Shown piece after piece: positions 1 through 8,347 of a stretch of DNA of 30,935 nucleotides. The notes below the pieces were generated by a model. It ran no database searches, was not told where the DNA came from, and worked only from the letters and a program-made list of their open reading frames with translations. Within the stretch, counting starts at the first letter, position 1. Each line of letters starts with the position of its first letter. The DNA is from Bacteroidaceae bacterium (GTDB taxonomy: Bacteria; Bacteroidota; Bacteroidia; Bacteroidales; Bacteroidaceae), in NCBI GenBank assembly GCA_023227685.1, contig JALNVG010000007.1:1-30935 (forward strand). The letters run 5' to 3'. The position numbers and the translations under genes were made by a program.

Positions 1-1281
1 GGCTATGTGATGAAGTCGAGTGCATCTGTAAAGAAAGGAGCTCATCAATTTTTCTTCGTTAACGGTCGTTTCATGAGGCATCCATATTTTCATAAAGCTG
101 TGATGACAGCTTATGAGCACCTTATTCCGGAAGGTAATCAAATCTCTTACTTTATTTATTTAGAAGTACCTACCGAGAATATAGATGTTAATATTCACCC
201 CACAAAAACCGAAATAAAGTTCGAGAATGAGCAGGCTATCTGGCAAATATTATTTGCCGCCATAAAAGAAACGCTTGGTAAATACAGTGATATTCCTGCA
301 ATAGATTTTGATACGGAAGATATTCCGGATATTCCTGTGTTCAATGATCAGACGGATCAACAGCAACCACCCAAAGTTTATGTGAACAAGGATTTCAATC
401 CGTTTGACGTACCTGTTTATAACAATGTTCTCAATGCGCCGCCTTCCGATTGGGGGGATTTATATGGTGGATTAAAGAAGCCCGATGCACGGCAGACAGA
501 AGGAGGATCACCATTATCCTCGTCCGTTGAACAGGTTGCCATGATATCCTCTCCGTCGGCTATCACAGTAGCTGATTCGGGCGATTATTCAGAACCGGTT
601 GAATCAGACGAAGAGCAATCGGATGTTCAAACCAAATCCGGTGAGAAAGAAGGTATAATGGAAGAAAGCTCGGATGTTAATTTGTTTTCCGGCAGTCCCT
701 CCGTAGCAGTAGTAGAGAAAAGCAATTTAAATTTGCAATTTAAGGGACGTTACATACTGACTTCAGTTAAATCAGGACTAATGTTGATTGATCAGCACCG
801 AGCTCATGTACGTGTACTTTTTGATCGCTTTCTGGCCCAAATTAAGAACAAAAAAGGAATTTCCCAACGAGTATTATTTCCTGAAATCGTACAATTTCCA
901 GCTTCCGAGGCGGTGATGCTTGAGAGCATAAAGGATGATTTATCAGCCGTAGGTTTTGAGCTGAGTGATTTGGGTGGAGGAAGTTTTGCTATAAATAGTG
1001 TGCCCTCAGGTACCGAAGGACTGAACCCGGTGGATTTGGTGAAGAATATGTTACACTCTGCTATGGAGAAGGGGAATGATGTAAAAGAAGATATTCAGTT
1101 TACATTAACATTGGCGTTAGCCCGTGCTTCGGCTATTGTATATGGGCAAGTCTTGTCCAATGAAGAAATGATCGGACTTCTTGATAGTTTGTTTGCCTGC
1201 CCGTCACCGAACTATACACCCGACGGAAAGATTATATTGGTTACCATAAAAGAGATCAATATAGAAAAGCTTTTTAAATAA
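1..1281 (+). CDS. mutL: DNA mismatch repair protein MutL, 5'-truncated by the window edge
   Basis: Mismatch-repair matchmaker ATPase that couples MutS recognition to strand incision. The frame is open from base 1, so the start lies outside the window; 426 residues are visible. The first ~95 residues are the transducer domain (FFFVNGR, then NIHPTKTEIKF), followed by a low-complexity acidic linker (about residues 105-235) and the C-terminal dimerisation domain from FKGRYILTSV to the end. The missing N-terminus would hold the GHKL ATPase motifs. The site where nuclease-type MutL proteins carry DQHAxxExxxxE reads DQHRAHVRVLFD, so the glutamates are absent, and the C-terminal CPHGRP-type motif is replaced by CPSPNYTPDGK. 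From family knowledge this points to a MutL without intrinsic endonuclease activity. It converges on the thioredoxin gene with a 30-base gap. Family identity is certain; the nuclease-null reading is inference. Confidence 0.95.
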   Translation, partial: GYVMKSSASVKKGAHQFFFVNGRFMRHPYFHKAVMTAYEHLIPEGNQISYFIYLEVPTENIDVNIHPTKTEIKFENEQAIWQILFAAIKETLGKYSDIPAIDFDTEDIPDIPVFNDQTDQQQPPKVYVNKDFNPFDVPVYNNVLNAPPSDWGDLYGGLKKPDARQTEGGSPLSSSVEQVAMISSPSAITVADSGDYSEPVESDEEQSDVQTKSGEKEGIMEESSDVNLFSGSPSVAVVEKSNLNLQFKGRYILTSVKSGLMLIDQHRAHVRVLFDRFLAQIKNKKGISQRVLFPEIVQFPASEAVMLESIKDDLSAVGFELSDLGGGSFAINSVPSGTEGLNPVDLVKNMLHSAMEKGNDVKEDIQFTLTLALARASAIVYGQVLSNEEMIGLLDSLFACPSPNYTPDGKIILVTIKEINIEKLFK

Positions 1282-1311
1282 AGCGATAGCGATAAGATAA
1301 GCTGCGTAGGT

Positions 1312-2661
1312 TTATAAGCCAAGTAATCGGTCGAAAGTTTTTGTCGTTATTTCATCTGACGGACGTGTAGCGTTCATATTAATTATTTTACCATTGCGGT
1401 CAAGCAATATAAAACGCGGAATTACATGGATGTCATAGGCCGTCATAAACGAACTGTCATTACCAAAGTGCAGTTGTATGCCTGTCATTTTGTTCTTTTT
1501 CACCAAGCTTTTCCAAGCAAGTTTGTCTTTGTCGCAAGAGATGCTGATGAAACAAATATCATTTCCTGCATATTTTTCTTCCAAATTTTCCAGGTAAGGT
1601 ATTTCTTTTCTGCAAGGCCAGCACCAAGTTGCCCAGATATCAATATAAACGAATTTTCCTCTGAAGTCTTTCAATGATACGGTATACCCGTCGATGTCAG
1701 AGCAAGTGAATGTGGGCGACGGATGACCTATGCCAATCTCTTTCCATTCATGGCAAAGCTTTTCAAGTCGGAATGTCAAATCAGGGTTTATTACGTTTTT
1801 TCGGTATAAGGTCAACAACTCTTCGGTATCGCTGAGCCCGTTAAAATCTATTTGTTCAGTAACTAATTTATCGACTAAAAATTCCACGATTTTAGGGTCC
1901 TTTATTGTCTTATCAATATATTTGATACATGAAATCGTATTATTCAAAGGAGATTTATCTTTGCTCGTAGGACTTAGACTTATCATTGTGCGAAGTAGAA
2001 ATGTCTTATATTCTTTGAGTTGAAGGAGTGTGGCATCGATTGTTGTCAATGATTTCAACTTGTTATTGAAAGCTGTCGATTTTTTATAATTAGCATCTTT
2101 CGTTATATGACGATGATTGGCGGGATATTCAGGCAATGTTGAGTAGGTTAAATAGAGCAAACGGCCTTTCTCAACGACGTTAAAACGATTCGGCAATTTT
2201 GCCGAATCAAGTACCATGAGATTTGATTCATACAAATCGTCCACTTTTTCGATATATTCTTTTTCTTTGTCCGCATAGGCATCATATGGCAAAGTTTTTA
2301 TCTTTCCGCTGTTTAAATAGGTGTTGATTTCCGCATTTTTTCCTTCAAAAGAAATTATTCCTTCCGGAGTATTTCCATCGATAAAAACAGTGAGGTCTTG
2401 TTTCGAATCGATATAAATGGTTCGGGTTGTTTTTTTGTAAACCAATGTAGCATATTGGGGATATAGGTCAAAGATTTCGATGCGTCCTATTCCCGCATAA
2501 TCAAAAGTCATCTCTTCTTTTTCTCCGTTTGCGTCATAAATCAACGTAGCTTTTTCATCCTTTTGCGGATTTTTTATTTTGAGAGTTACAACAGACGCCT
2601 TTGTAGCAATAGCAATACACATTGCCAGTACAAGTGTCAATCCTATTTTCAATCTGATCAT
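1312..2661 (-). CDS. Secreted TlpA-like thiol-disulfide oxidoreductase
   Basis: A 449-residue exported protein with an N-terminal signal peptide (hydrophobic residues 6-20). Residues ~24-110 form a beta-rich segment like the DUF4369-type N-terminal domains common in Bacteroidetes thioredoxins, then comes a helical middle part. Residues ~312-449 are an AhpC/TSA-Redoxin thioredoxin fold with WATWCWPC (active-site cysteines 347 and 350) and a cis-proline at VIPRF (415). It probably reduces or exchanges disulfides in the periplasm; the substrate cannot be told. The start is the first Met before the signal peptide. A TAnnTTTG element sits 26 bases upstream. It is monocistronic as far as can be seen, with convergent mutL downstream. 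Confidence 0.9.
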   Translation of the reverse strand: MIRLKIGLTLVLAMCIAIATKASVVTLKIKNPQKDEKATLIYDANGEKEEMTFDYAGIGRIEIFDLYPQYATLVYKKTTRTIYIDSKQDLTVFIDGNTPEGIISFEGKNAEINTYLNSGKIKTLPYDAYADKEKEYIEKVDDLYESNLMVLDSAKLPNRFNVVEKGRLLYLTYSTLPEYPANHRHITKDANYKKSTAFNNKLKSLTTIDATLLQLKEYKTFLLRTMISLSPTSKDKSPLNNTISCIKYIDKTIKDPKIVEFLVDKLVTEQIDFNGLSDTEELLTLYRKNVINPDLTFRLEKLCHEWKEIGIGHPSPTFTCSDIDGYTVSLKDFRGKFVYIDIWATWCWPCRKEIPYLENLEEKYAGNDICFISISCDKDKLAWKSLVKKNKMTGIQLHFGNDSSFMTAYDIHVIPRFILLDRNGKIINMNATRPSDEITTKTFDRLLGL

Positions 2662-2686
2662 TACATTTATTGATTTATATCTAGTG

Positions 2687-2694
2687 CAAAGATA
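2687..2694 (-). promoter_or_regulatory. Candidate Bacteroides -7 element for the TlpA-like gene
   Basis: On the minus strand the bases read TATCTTTG, an exact match to the Bacteroides primary-sigma -7 consensus TAnnTTTG, 26 bases before the ATG. No clear TTTG -33 box is present at the expected spacing, so this is a half-supported promoter. Confidence 0.5.
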
Positions 2695-2887
2695 GTTCTT
2701 TTATTTCGAATCGATAGTGTCCGATAAATTTTAATAATGTCCATGAATATGATGATTACGATAAAGACCTATAGCTTAACTTCTTATTTAGTTCGTGTGT
2801 AACAATAGCAAAACGACCTTTTAATAATGTTTTTCGTTGTTAGATTAAGTGTAGTTGTTCATGTATTTATTGTTCTTTTGCGGCTTT

Positions 2888-2987
2888 ATTAGTCTGGCCC
2901 GTGTATGGAAATTATCCGGCCCGTGTATGGGGGCTATATGGTTTACATACGCGGGCCGGATAGCCCCCATACACGGGCCGGACTAAT
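2888..2987. repeat. Nested GC-rich dyad with four copies of a GGCCCGTGTATG unit
   Basis: Four copies of a ~14-base unit (core GGCCCG[T/C]GTATG) occur in 100 bases, two in each orientation. Inner arms 2916-2937 and 2960-2981 are perfect 22-base complements. Outer arms 2888-2908 and 2967-2987 match at 20 of 21 positions. A third pairing joins 2914-2929 to 2946-2961 with one mismatch. Because the right-hand arm can pair with either left arm, the hairpins are mutually exclusive. No T-tract follows on either strand, so it is not a standard intrinsic terminator. It lies between the end of the murQ operon and the start of the TlpA-like gene and is far more GC-rich than its surroundings. Confidence 0.85.
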
Positions 2988-3089
2988 AGAGGTTTCAAAG
3001 ATGCTTAATCTTAGTTTCGAAAGTAATTAAATTAATGATTAAGTACCTTTAATCCGGGAGTGTAACCTCCGGATGTTCTATTCAGTTTT
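2988..3089. other. Intergenic remainder downstream of murQ
   Basis: Together with 2695-2887 this is the rest of the 428-base gap. It contains only weak dyads (GATTAA with TTAATC around 3034-3052, ATCCGG with CCGGAT around 3051-3074) and no convincing open frame or terminator. Confidence 0.4.
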
Positions 3090-3908
3090 TTATTGCTCGT
3101 CATTGTATGTATCAATGACTTTTTTTACCGATCCATGTAAAAGAAGTAATGATTTGGCTTTGTCGTAATCCAGCCCCAGCTCTTCTACAATCATACGGGC
3201 GCCGCGGTCGATCAATTTTTTATTGTTGAGTTGCATGTTGACCATCTTGTTACCTTTGACCCGTCCCAATTTAATCATAACAGATGTGCTGATCATGTTT
3301 AAAATCATTTTCTGTCCCGTGCCGGATTTCATTCTTGAACTGCCGGTCACGAATTCCGGTCCGACAATCATTTCTATGGCTACATCGGCTTCGGCTGCCA
3401 TGGGAGAATCAGGATTGCTGGTTATGCAACCGGTCAATATGCCCTGTTCTCTGGCGGTGTGCATGGCCTGTATTACATACGGTGTGATGCCCGATGCTGC
3501 AATTCCGATAACGATATCGTTGTTGCAAATATGATGTTCGGTCAGTTCTTCCCATCCGCGTGATGTATCGTCTTCGGCATCTTCTACGGCGGTGCGCAAA
3601 GCACGATCACCTCCGGCTATCAAACCGATAATCAGTGTTGGCGGTACCCCAAAGGTCGGTGGAATTTCAGAAGCATCAAGTACGCCGAGGCGACCGCTCG
3701 TACCAGCTCCCATATAGAAGATACGTCCACCTTTTTTCATGCGGGGAATAATTTTCTCAACCAGCTTCTCTATTTGCGGAATCGCTTTTTGTACGGCGAT
3801 AGCTACTTTTTGATCTTCTTTGTTGATATCTGATAAGATTTCAGGTACCGATTTCTTTTCCAAATCGTTGTACAAAGAATCCTGCTCGGAGATTTTAATA
3901 AATGCCAT
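3090..3908 (-). CDS. murQ: N-acetylmuramic acid 6-phosphate etherase
   Basis: Cleaves the D-lactyl ether of MurNAc-6-phosphate to give GlcNAc-6-phosphate and D-lactate in the cytoplasm. The 272-residue length is normal for the family. It is a SIS-fold protein: the sugar-phosphate loop is GAGTSGRLG (67-75), the catalytic glutamates are expected at LDASEIPPT (E81) and AEDD (E112), and GPEFVTGSSRMKSGTGQK is the family's second signature. It is the last gene of the nine-gene salvage operon, 9 bases after murK, and supplies the step that joins salvaged muramic acid to amino-sugar metabolism. The start fits a gap with no competing in-frame Met. Function rests on strong family signatures and on the same gene order in the described T. 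forsythia murTKQ cluster. Confidence 0.97.
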   Translation of the reverse strand: MAFIKISEQDSLYNDLEKKSVPEILSDINKEDQKVAIAVQKAIPQIEKLVEKIIPRMKKGGRIFYMGAGTSGRLGVLDASEIPPTFGVPPTLIIGLIAGGDRALRTAVEDAEDDTSRGWEELTEHHICNNDIVIGIAASGITPYVIQAMHTAREQGILTGCITSNPDSPMAAEADVAIEMIVGPEFVTGSSRMKSGTGQKMILNMISTSVMIKLGRVKGNKMVNMQLNNKKLIDRGARMIVEELGLDYDKAKSLLLLHGSVKKVIDTYNDEQ

Positions 3909-3917
3909 ATCTCAATT

Positions 3918-4769
3918 TTATTTTAATTCTTTCTCATGAAACTTAATCAGTCCTTCCAGCGGGCTCCTCACAATTTTGCCCAGTTGTATGTTCATCTCTT
4001 CGGCTGCTTTTTTCAGGATATCCTGATAGAAGTAAGCTATCGAGCCTATGAAATTAACCTTTGTGTGCAGGTAGTCATATTGCATGACATTGCGTTTTAA
4101 GAAAGACTTGAAGTTGTTTAGTATTAACTCATTGATGCCCGGATCATCAATATGTTCAGAAAGAAAGGGCGACAAACCGGCCAAGAACCTGTTGGGGAAA
4201 GGTTTACGGTAAACCCTGTCGATAATCTCGGCAGGAGTGAGGTTGAAACGATTGAAAAATTGTTCTTTCAATCCGGGCGTCAATTGATTCTTCAACAGAT
4301 CGCCAACCAATAACCGGCATAGTGTTGCACCGCTACCTTCGTCGCCCAAGATGAAACCAAGTGGTGAAATGTTGTCAATAATCTGATCACCGTCATAGGA
4401 ACAGGAATTAGATCCCGTACCCAATATGCAGGCAATTCCCGGTTGATGTCCGCAAAGTCCGCGTGCGGCAGCCAGCATATCAGTATAAACTTCCACATTA
4501 TCGGCATTGACTTGAAGTTGTGAAGAGATGGCTTTGCGCACACTTTCAATCTTGTCGGGGAAAGCACAGCCGGCGCCGTAGAAATAAATATGGTCGAAAG
4601 GCTTACTCTTTAGTTGCGGAACTAGTTTTGAAGCCAGTTCATCAGTCATTTCTTTTTCCGATTGGAAGAAAGGATTCATACCTCCGGTAGATATCCGGAC
4701 CCTGTATTCTTTGGGGCCAACAATACACCAATCTGTTTTTGTTGAACCGCTATCTGCTAATAATATCAT
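3918..4769 (-). CDS. murK: BadF/BadG-family amino-sugar kinase, probable MurNAc 6-kinase
   Basis: A 283-residue cytoplasmic sugar kinase of the ASKHA fold. Motifs in order: phosphate-1 loop ADSGSTKTDW (5-14), YTDMLAAARG with the likely catalytic aspartate (97), phosphate-2 GTGSNS (117-122), and GDEGSG (142-147). The family includes N-acetylglucosamine kinases; in T. forsythia the homologue between murT and murQ is a MurNAc kinase, and the same order here argues for MurNAc-6-phosphate as product. Its ATG overlaps the stop of the transporter gene by ATGA, so translation is probably coupled. Specificity for MurNAc against GlcNAc is inferred from context, not from a residue I can point to. Confidence 0.88.
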   Translation of the reverse strand: MILLADSGSTKTDWCIVGPKEYRVRISTGGMNPFFQSEKEMTDELASKLVPQLKSKPFDHIYFYGAGCAFPDKIESVRKAISSQLQVNADNVEVYTDMLAAARGLCGHQPGIACILGTGSNSCSYDGDQIIDNISPLGFILGDEGSGATLCRLLVGDLLKNQLTPGLKEQFFNRFNLTPAEIIDRVYRKPFPNRFLAGLSPFLSEHIDDPGINELILNNFKSFLKRNVMQYDYLHTKVNFIGSIAYFYQDILKKAAEEMNIQLGKIVRSPLEGLIKFHEKELK

Positions 4770-6076
4770 ATTTTAATATCTGTTTGTTTCTTAGATTTTT
4801 CTTTCTTCCCATAGTCAGGATCTATCTTGATGAAGGCACAAACGCCAATGGTGAATGCGCAACAAACCATTACCCAGAGAAAAAAGTTTTCATATCCTAT
4901 CTGTTCCTGCAACCATCCTGCAGCCATGCCGGGCAACATCATGCCCAATGCCATGAAAGCTGTGCAAATGGCATAATGTGCCGTCTTGTGTTCACCGTCG
5001 GAATAATAAATAAGGAAAAGCATATAGGCTGTAAAGCCGAACCCATAGCCGAATTGCTCGATGAATACGCAGAGATTGATAATGAAAAAGTTCTGTGTCT
5101 GCGTATATCCCAAGAACACAAAAGTGATGCAAGTCAGCGAGATGCTCCAAGCCATCGGCCAGAGCCATTTCTGTAGCCCGCCTTTGGCGGCAGCTATGCC
5201 TCCGATGATACCACCTGCCGTCAGACCGATGATACCGATGGTTCCATAAACCAGTCCCACTTCTGTTGTTGTCAGTCCCAAGCCGCCTTTATTGATAGGA
5301 TCAAGCAAGAACGGGTTGATGAGTTTAACCAATTGTGATTCCGGAAAACGATAGAGTAACATAAAGAGAATAGCTACTCCTGCATGTTTCTTTTTGAAGA
5401 AAGAGGAAAAAGTTTCTATAAATCCTTTGAATATGGTTTTTGCATTGTATTCTTCGCCGTTGTTAATAGCATGATCAGTTTCCGGATGAGGAAGAATGAA
5501 TTTATGATAGGCGCATAATCCGATAAAGAGACCGGTCAAGACGAAGAAGGTAATACTCCATCCGTATTTTATACTACCTGTCCAGAGTTGCAAACCTCCG
5601 GCCAACATTACCAATAAACCTTGACCGGCTATGGTGGCTATGCGGTAGAAAGTACTTCTAATGCCTACATAAAGAGCCTGATCTTTTACATTTAAAGCTA
5701 ACATATAGTAGCCGTCTGCCGCAATGTCGTGCGTTGCGGAACTGAAAGCTACCAGCCAGAAGAAAGCAAGCGTAATTCTAAAAAATTGCGGAGCGGGTAT
5801 GGTGAAGGCTACACCCGCCAATCCCGCACCGATCAGTAGTTGCATGGTTACGATCCACCAGCGTTTTGTCTTTAATAAATCAACAAACGGGCTCCAAAAA
5901 GGTTTAATAACCCAAGGAAGGTACAGCCATGAAGTGTATAACGCAATATCTGTATTGGATATGCCCAGATTCTTGTACATAATAACCGAAATAGTCATCG
6001 CTGTAACGTAAGGCAGACCCTCTGCAAAGTATAAAGTCGGTATCCACGACCATGGTGATTTCTTGTCTGCTTTCAT
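4766..6076 (-). CDS. murT: AmpG/MurT-like MFS transporter for MurNAc or muropeptides
   Basis: A 436-residue major-facilitator protein of about 12 membrane segments. The N-terminal segment SWIPTLYFAEGLPYVTAM and the following TSWLYLPWVIKPFWSPFVD resemble AmpG permeases. Placed directly before murK and murQ, it matches the T. forsythia inner-membrane MurNAc transporter MurT. The frame is open for a further 29 codons upstream (to 6163), but I chose the Met at 6076: it begins MKADKKSPW just before the first membrane segment, has an AAGGAAGAAT-type ribosome site, and starts one base after the SpoIID-like gene's stop. The longer form would overlap that gene by 86 bases and add a polar, unconserved-looking tail. 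The cargo (free MurNAc, disaccharide or anhydro-muropeptide) is not decided by sequence. Confidence 0.88.
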   Translation of the reverse strand: MKADKKSPWSWIPTLYFAEGLPYVTAMTISVIMYKNLGISNTDIALYTSWLYLPWVIKPFWSPFVDLLKTKRWWIVTMQLLIGAGLAGVAFTIPAPQFFRITLAFFWLVAFSSATHDIAADGYYMLALNVKDQALYVGIRSTFYRIATIAGQGLLVMLAGGLQLWTGSIKYGWSITFFVLTGLFIGLCAYHKFILPHPETDHAINNGEEYNAKTIFKGFIETFSSFFKKKHAGVAILFMLLYRFPESQLVKLINPFLLDPINKGGLGLTTTEVGLVYGTIGIIGLTAGGIIGGIAAAKGGLQKWLWPMAWSISLTCITFVFLGYTQTQNFFIINLCVFIEQFGYGFGFTAYMLFLIYYSDGEHKTAHYAICTAFMALGMMLPGMAAGWLQEQIGYENFFLWVMVCCAFTIGVCAFIKIDPDYGKKEKSKKQTDIKI

Positions 6077-6077
6077 C

Positions 6078-7406
6078 TTATTCTTCCTTTTTGTATTGTT
6101 GCTCAATGGTGGCCGGTTTATAATAATGCAGTAGTATTTCTTTGTAGCTATAACCTTGTTCACCCATTACTGCTGCTCCTATTTGGCAGAGACCTACGCC
6201 ATGGCCCCAGCCTGCACCGGTTAGTATGAACTTTTCGGGAACAGTTTGTTGCGGTGACTGTGTTTTGTCAACAATAAAAGCCGAACTGTATAGGTGGGAT
6301 TCTGATAAAGCATGACGAATCTCCAATTCTTTTCCAATGGTTACGGTACGTTTTGTGCCGACTATCTTTAACTTCGACAAGCGGCCTGAGGTACCTCTCT
6401 CTATCGGAACTAAATCCAGAATGTTACCGAAATCAATCTCCGTGCGTCGCCTGATCAAATCGGATAACTCTTCTTGCATATATTCAACCTGCCATCGATA
6501 GAAATCGGCGGTTTCCTGATCATAATTGTTCAGTACCTGACTTAATATAGCCTTATCTGTAGTATTACAAAAAGCCTTTGGAGACTGCCGAATCCATTTT
6601 TCAGCTTCAGCCTCTATTCGTAGATCGGGCAGGGCAGACTCTTCTCCGTTATCACGTCTCTTTTTTAAGTACGGATATTCCATATCCTCCCAACAATAAC
6701 TAAACTCCTCGAGCACTCCGCCGCAGCATTTCGAAAAGCGGGCGTCACAAATCGTATTATTGTACATCAGTACTTGCCCATAAGTTTCTTTAATTGCCTG
6801 TTTAACGCGCATTGTTGATTCTTTGGTGATGCCTTGATAGCGCTGGCAATGATCATCGGCACAAACATCAAAAAGAAGATGATCGTGATGGTCTTGCCAA
6901 CGAATCAGTTCCGTATCTGTTTGTACGAACGGCGAAGAAGTTTCTTTTGAAGTTTTTTCGGTTTTATTTTTTTGCAACAGGGCCAGCAGCCAACTTCTCG
7001 AAATAACGGCGTGGGCTTTAAGTAATTCAATAGAAGCCTTTGCACTCATCTCCGAAGAGATGACACTGGTCAGATAATCTTCTACATGAATGATATTGAT
7101 ACCGGTCAATTGATTGTTTTCTACTATAAATTTCAAAGCACCAAGGAAGCATTGGTTCTCTTTTCGTTCCCAATGAAAATGAATACCGATAGTGACATTG
7201 AGAAGCTCGAAAACACCGGTTGTCTCATCAGTCGGTTCAAAGAGTAATTCATCGTAGACGGAATCGTTCCACAAAATATGCCCGTTTTTGTAGAATGCGG
7301 ATTGTTTGCCCCTAAAGACTTTTCCATTCACCAGATAGTCGTTGTGGAGAATGAATTCAATTTGAGACTCGGATATAATACCGACTTCAACTCGTGGTTC
7401 TTTCAT
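6078..7406 (-). CDS. SpoIID/LytB-domain protein without an obvious signal peptide
   Basis: A 442-residue member of the SpoIID family, whose characterised members are lytic transglycosylases acting on peptide-free glycan. Visible signatures: HVEDYLTSVISSEMSAKA with the glutamate matching the SpoIID catalytic residue (E119), AHAVISRSW (131-139), CGG (228-230) and the C-terminal GAGWGHGVGLCQIGA (397-411). A charged insertion around 145-215 and a long segment 235-345 enlarge it relative to the core fold. The N-terminus MKEPRVEVGIIS has no hydrophobic stretch, and no better upstream start exists because the gene overlaps its neighbour by ATGA. As written the protein looks cytoplasmic, which is odd for a glycan-cleaving enzyme; it may act on imported oligosaccharides. 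Position inside the salvage operon supports a peptidoglycan role. Confidence 0.88.
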   Translation of the reverse strand: MKEPRVEVGIISESQIEFILHNDYLVNGKVFRGKQSAFYKNGHILWNDSVYDELLFEPTDETTGVFELLNVTIGIHFHWERKENQCFLGALKFIVENNQLTGINIIHVEDYLTSVISSEMSAKASIELLKAHAVISRSWLLALLQKNKTEKTSKETSSPFVQTDTELIRWQDHHDHLLFDVCADDHCQRYQGITKESTMRVKQAIKETYGQVLMYNNTICDARFSKCCGGVLEEFSYCWEDMEYPYLKKRRDNGEESALPDLRIEAEAEKWIRQSPKAFCNTTDKAILSQVLNNYDQETADFYRWQVEYMQEELSDLIRRRTEIDFGNILDLVPIERGTSGRLSKLKIVGTKRTVTIGKELEIRHALSESHLYSSAFIVDKTQSPQQTVPEKFILTGAGWGHGVGLCQIGAAVMGEQGYSYKEILLHYYKPATIEQQYKKEE

Positions 7407-8335
7407 GGCTTTTCTATAATTAGCTTTTTTATCTTGTTGATTTCATCGGGCCCTAAGCAAACTTCCTGAAAAATCGTTGAGATGTCCGCGGCCGTTATTT
7501 TATTAAAGTCTTTTTCAAGTGGTGTAATTAATGTACATCCCATGTCAACGGATGCCGGACTGAGAAGAATATTAGCATCACCTATGGCTGAATAACAAGA
7601 AGGGCGGTGCCGGTATCTGGGGAAGATAAGAATAACCCATTTGTTTCCATCTATCCATGCCAGCATATTTATCATCGGTTCATCCTCGCCCGATTTTATA
7701 GGCAAAGAGAGATATACGTCATCAAACAGTTGCATGGTTTCTTCTTTGTTTGTGGATTCGATGATGAATGTTGATTTGTTTCCATTCGTCAAGAGCGACA
7801 ATTCTGCATGATTTCGACTTTTCAGTCGTAAGGCTTTGTTTGAGCTCCATTCTTTTTCTATCGGCAAAAAACCTTTGTTGCCTGCCTGAAAATGAAAATG
7901 ATCGGGAGCTGAAGCCCCACATTTCGGGCCGTTGTAAAAGACGACATACTCTTTTGCGAAAGCTGCCAGATCGAGCATATCTCCAAAATGTCCCGCAATT
8001 CGCTGACCGGTATGTTGTATTTCCGGAATGGTGAAGTGTCTGGTGAAGATGGGATACGGATTGACCAATATCTCATAATGTTTGCCAAAAGGTATGGACA
8101 ACTGTTCTTTGGGACGATTGGCTCTGCAAAGAAAACATTTTCTTTCTTTAATGGATTGTGCATCTACTTTGGCGGCGGATGAAATAATGCGGGCGGGATT
8201 ATATTGTATCATATAGCTACAACCATCGACCTCGATTCGTCTCATCTTCACTTGACTCAAAGCGGCATAATTCGTCTTAGCCAGTTCCCAAGTCCGGAGC
8301 TGTTCATCAAATAAAGTATCCAAAGTTTGTTTCAT
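7403..8335 (-). CDS. DUF4922 protein, GalT/VTC2-like HIT-superfamily nucleotidyltransferase or phosphorylase (predicted)
   Basis: A 310-residue cytoplasmic protein of the family usually labelled DUF4922. Seen directly: KCFLCRANRP with cysteines 67 and 70, VNPYPIFTRHFTIP (91-104), NGPKCGASAPDHFHFQAG with a HxHxQ triad (H146, H148, Q150), then LPIEKEW. This order (CxxC, N-P-aromatic-P, HxHxQ) parallels galactose-1-phosphate uridylyltransferase, whose zinc is held by the CxxC and HIT histidines, and the HLHFQ site of plant GDP-L-galactose phosphorylase VTC2 and Ap4A phosphorylases. The middle His (148) would be the nucleotide-accepting nucleophile. Inference: it transfers or releases a nucleoside monophosphate on a sugar phosphate. 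It lies between a GT2 glycosyltransferase (12 bases upstream) and the SpoIID-like gene (ATGA overlap). The substrate is unknown. Confidence 0.82.
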   Translation of the reverse strand: MKQTLDTLFDEQLRTWELAKTNYAALSQVKMRRIEVDGCSYMIQYNPARIISSAAKVDAQSIKERKCFLCRANRPKEQLSIPFGKHYEILVNPYPIFTRHFTIPEIQHTGQRIAGHFGDMLDLAAFAKEYVVFYNGPKCGASAPDHFHFQAGNKGFLPIEKEWSSNKALRLKSRNHAELSLLTNGNKSTFIIESTNKEETMQLFDDVYLSLPIKSGEDEPMINMLAWIDGNKWVILIFPRYRHRPSCYSAIGDANILLSPASVDMGCTLITPLEKDFNKITAADISTIFQEVCLGPDEINKIKKLIIEKP

Positions 8336-8347
8336 CTTTTTCCCTTC

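Noticed and set aside
2888..2987. Reading the GC-rich repeats as a CRISPR array
   Set aside because: The four units are short, in both orientations and nested, without regular spacers; no cas gene is present.
2888..2987. Reading the nested dyad as an intrinsic terminator of the murQ operon
   Set aside because: No T-tract follows the stems on the minus strand, and the element lies over 100 bases past the murQ stop.
4739..5176. 145-codon plus-strand frame antisense to the MurT-like transporter
   Set aside because: It mirrors a well-supported membrane transporter gene and contains no family motif.
6077..6163. In-frame 29-codon upstream extension of the MurT-like gene
   Set aside because: It would overlap the SpoIID-like gene by 86 bases; the Met at 6076 has a good ribosome site and sits right before the first membrane segment.
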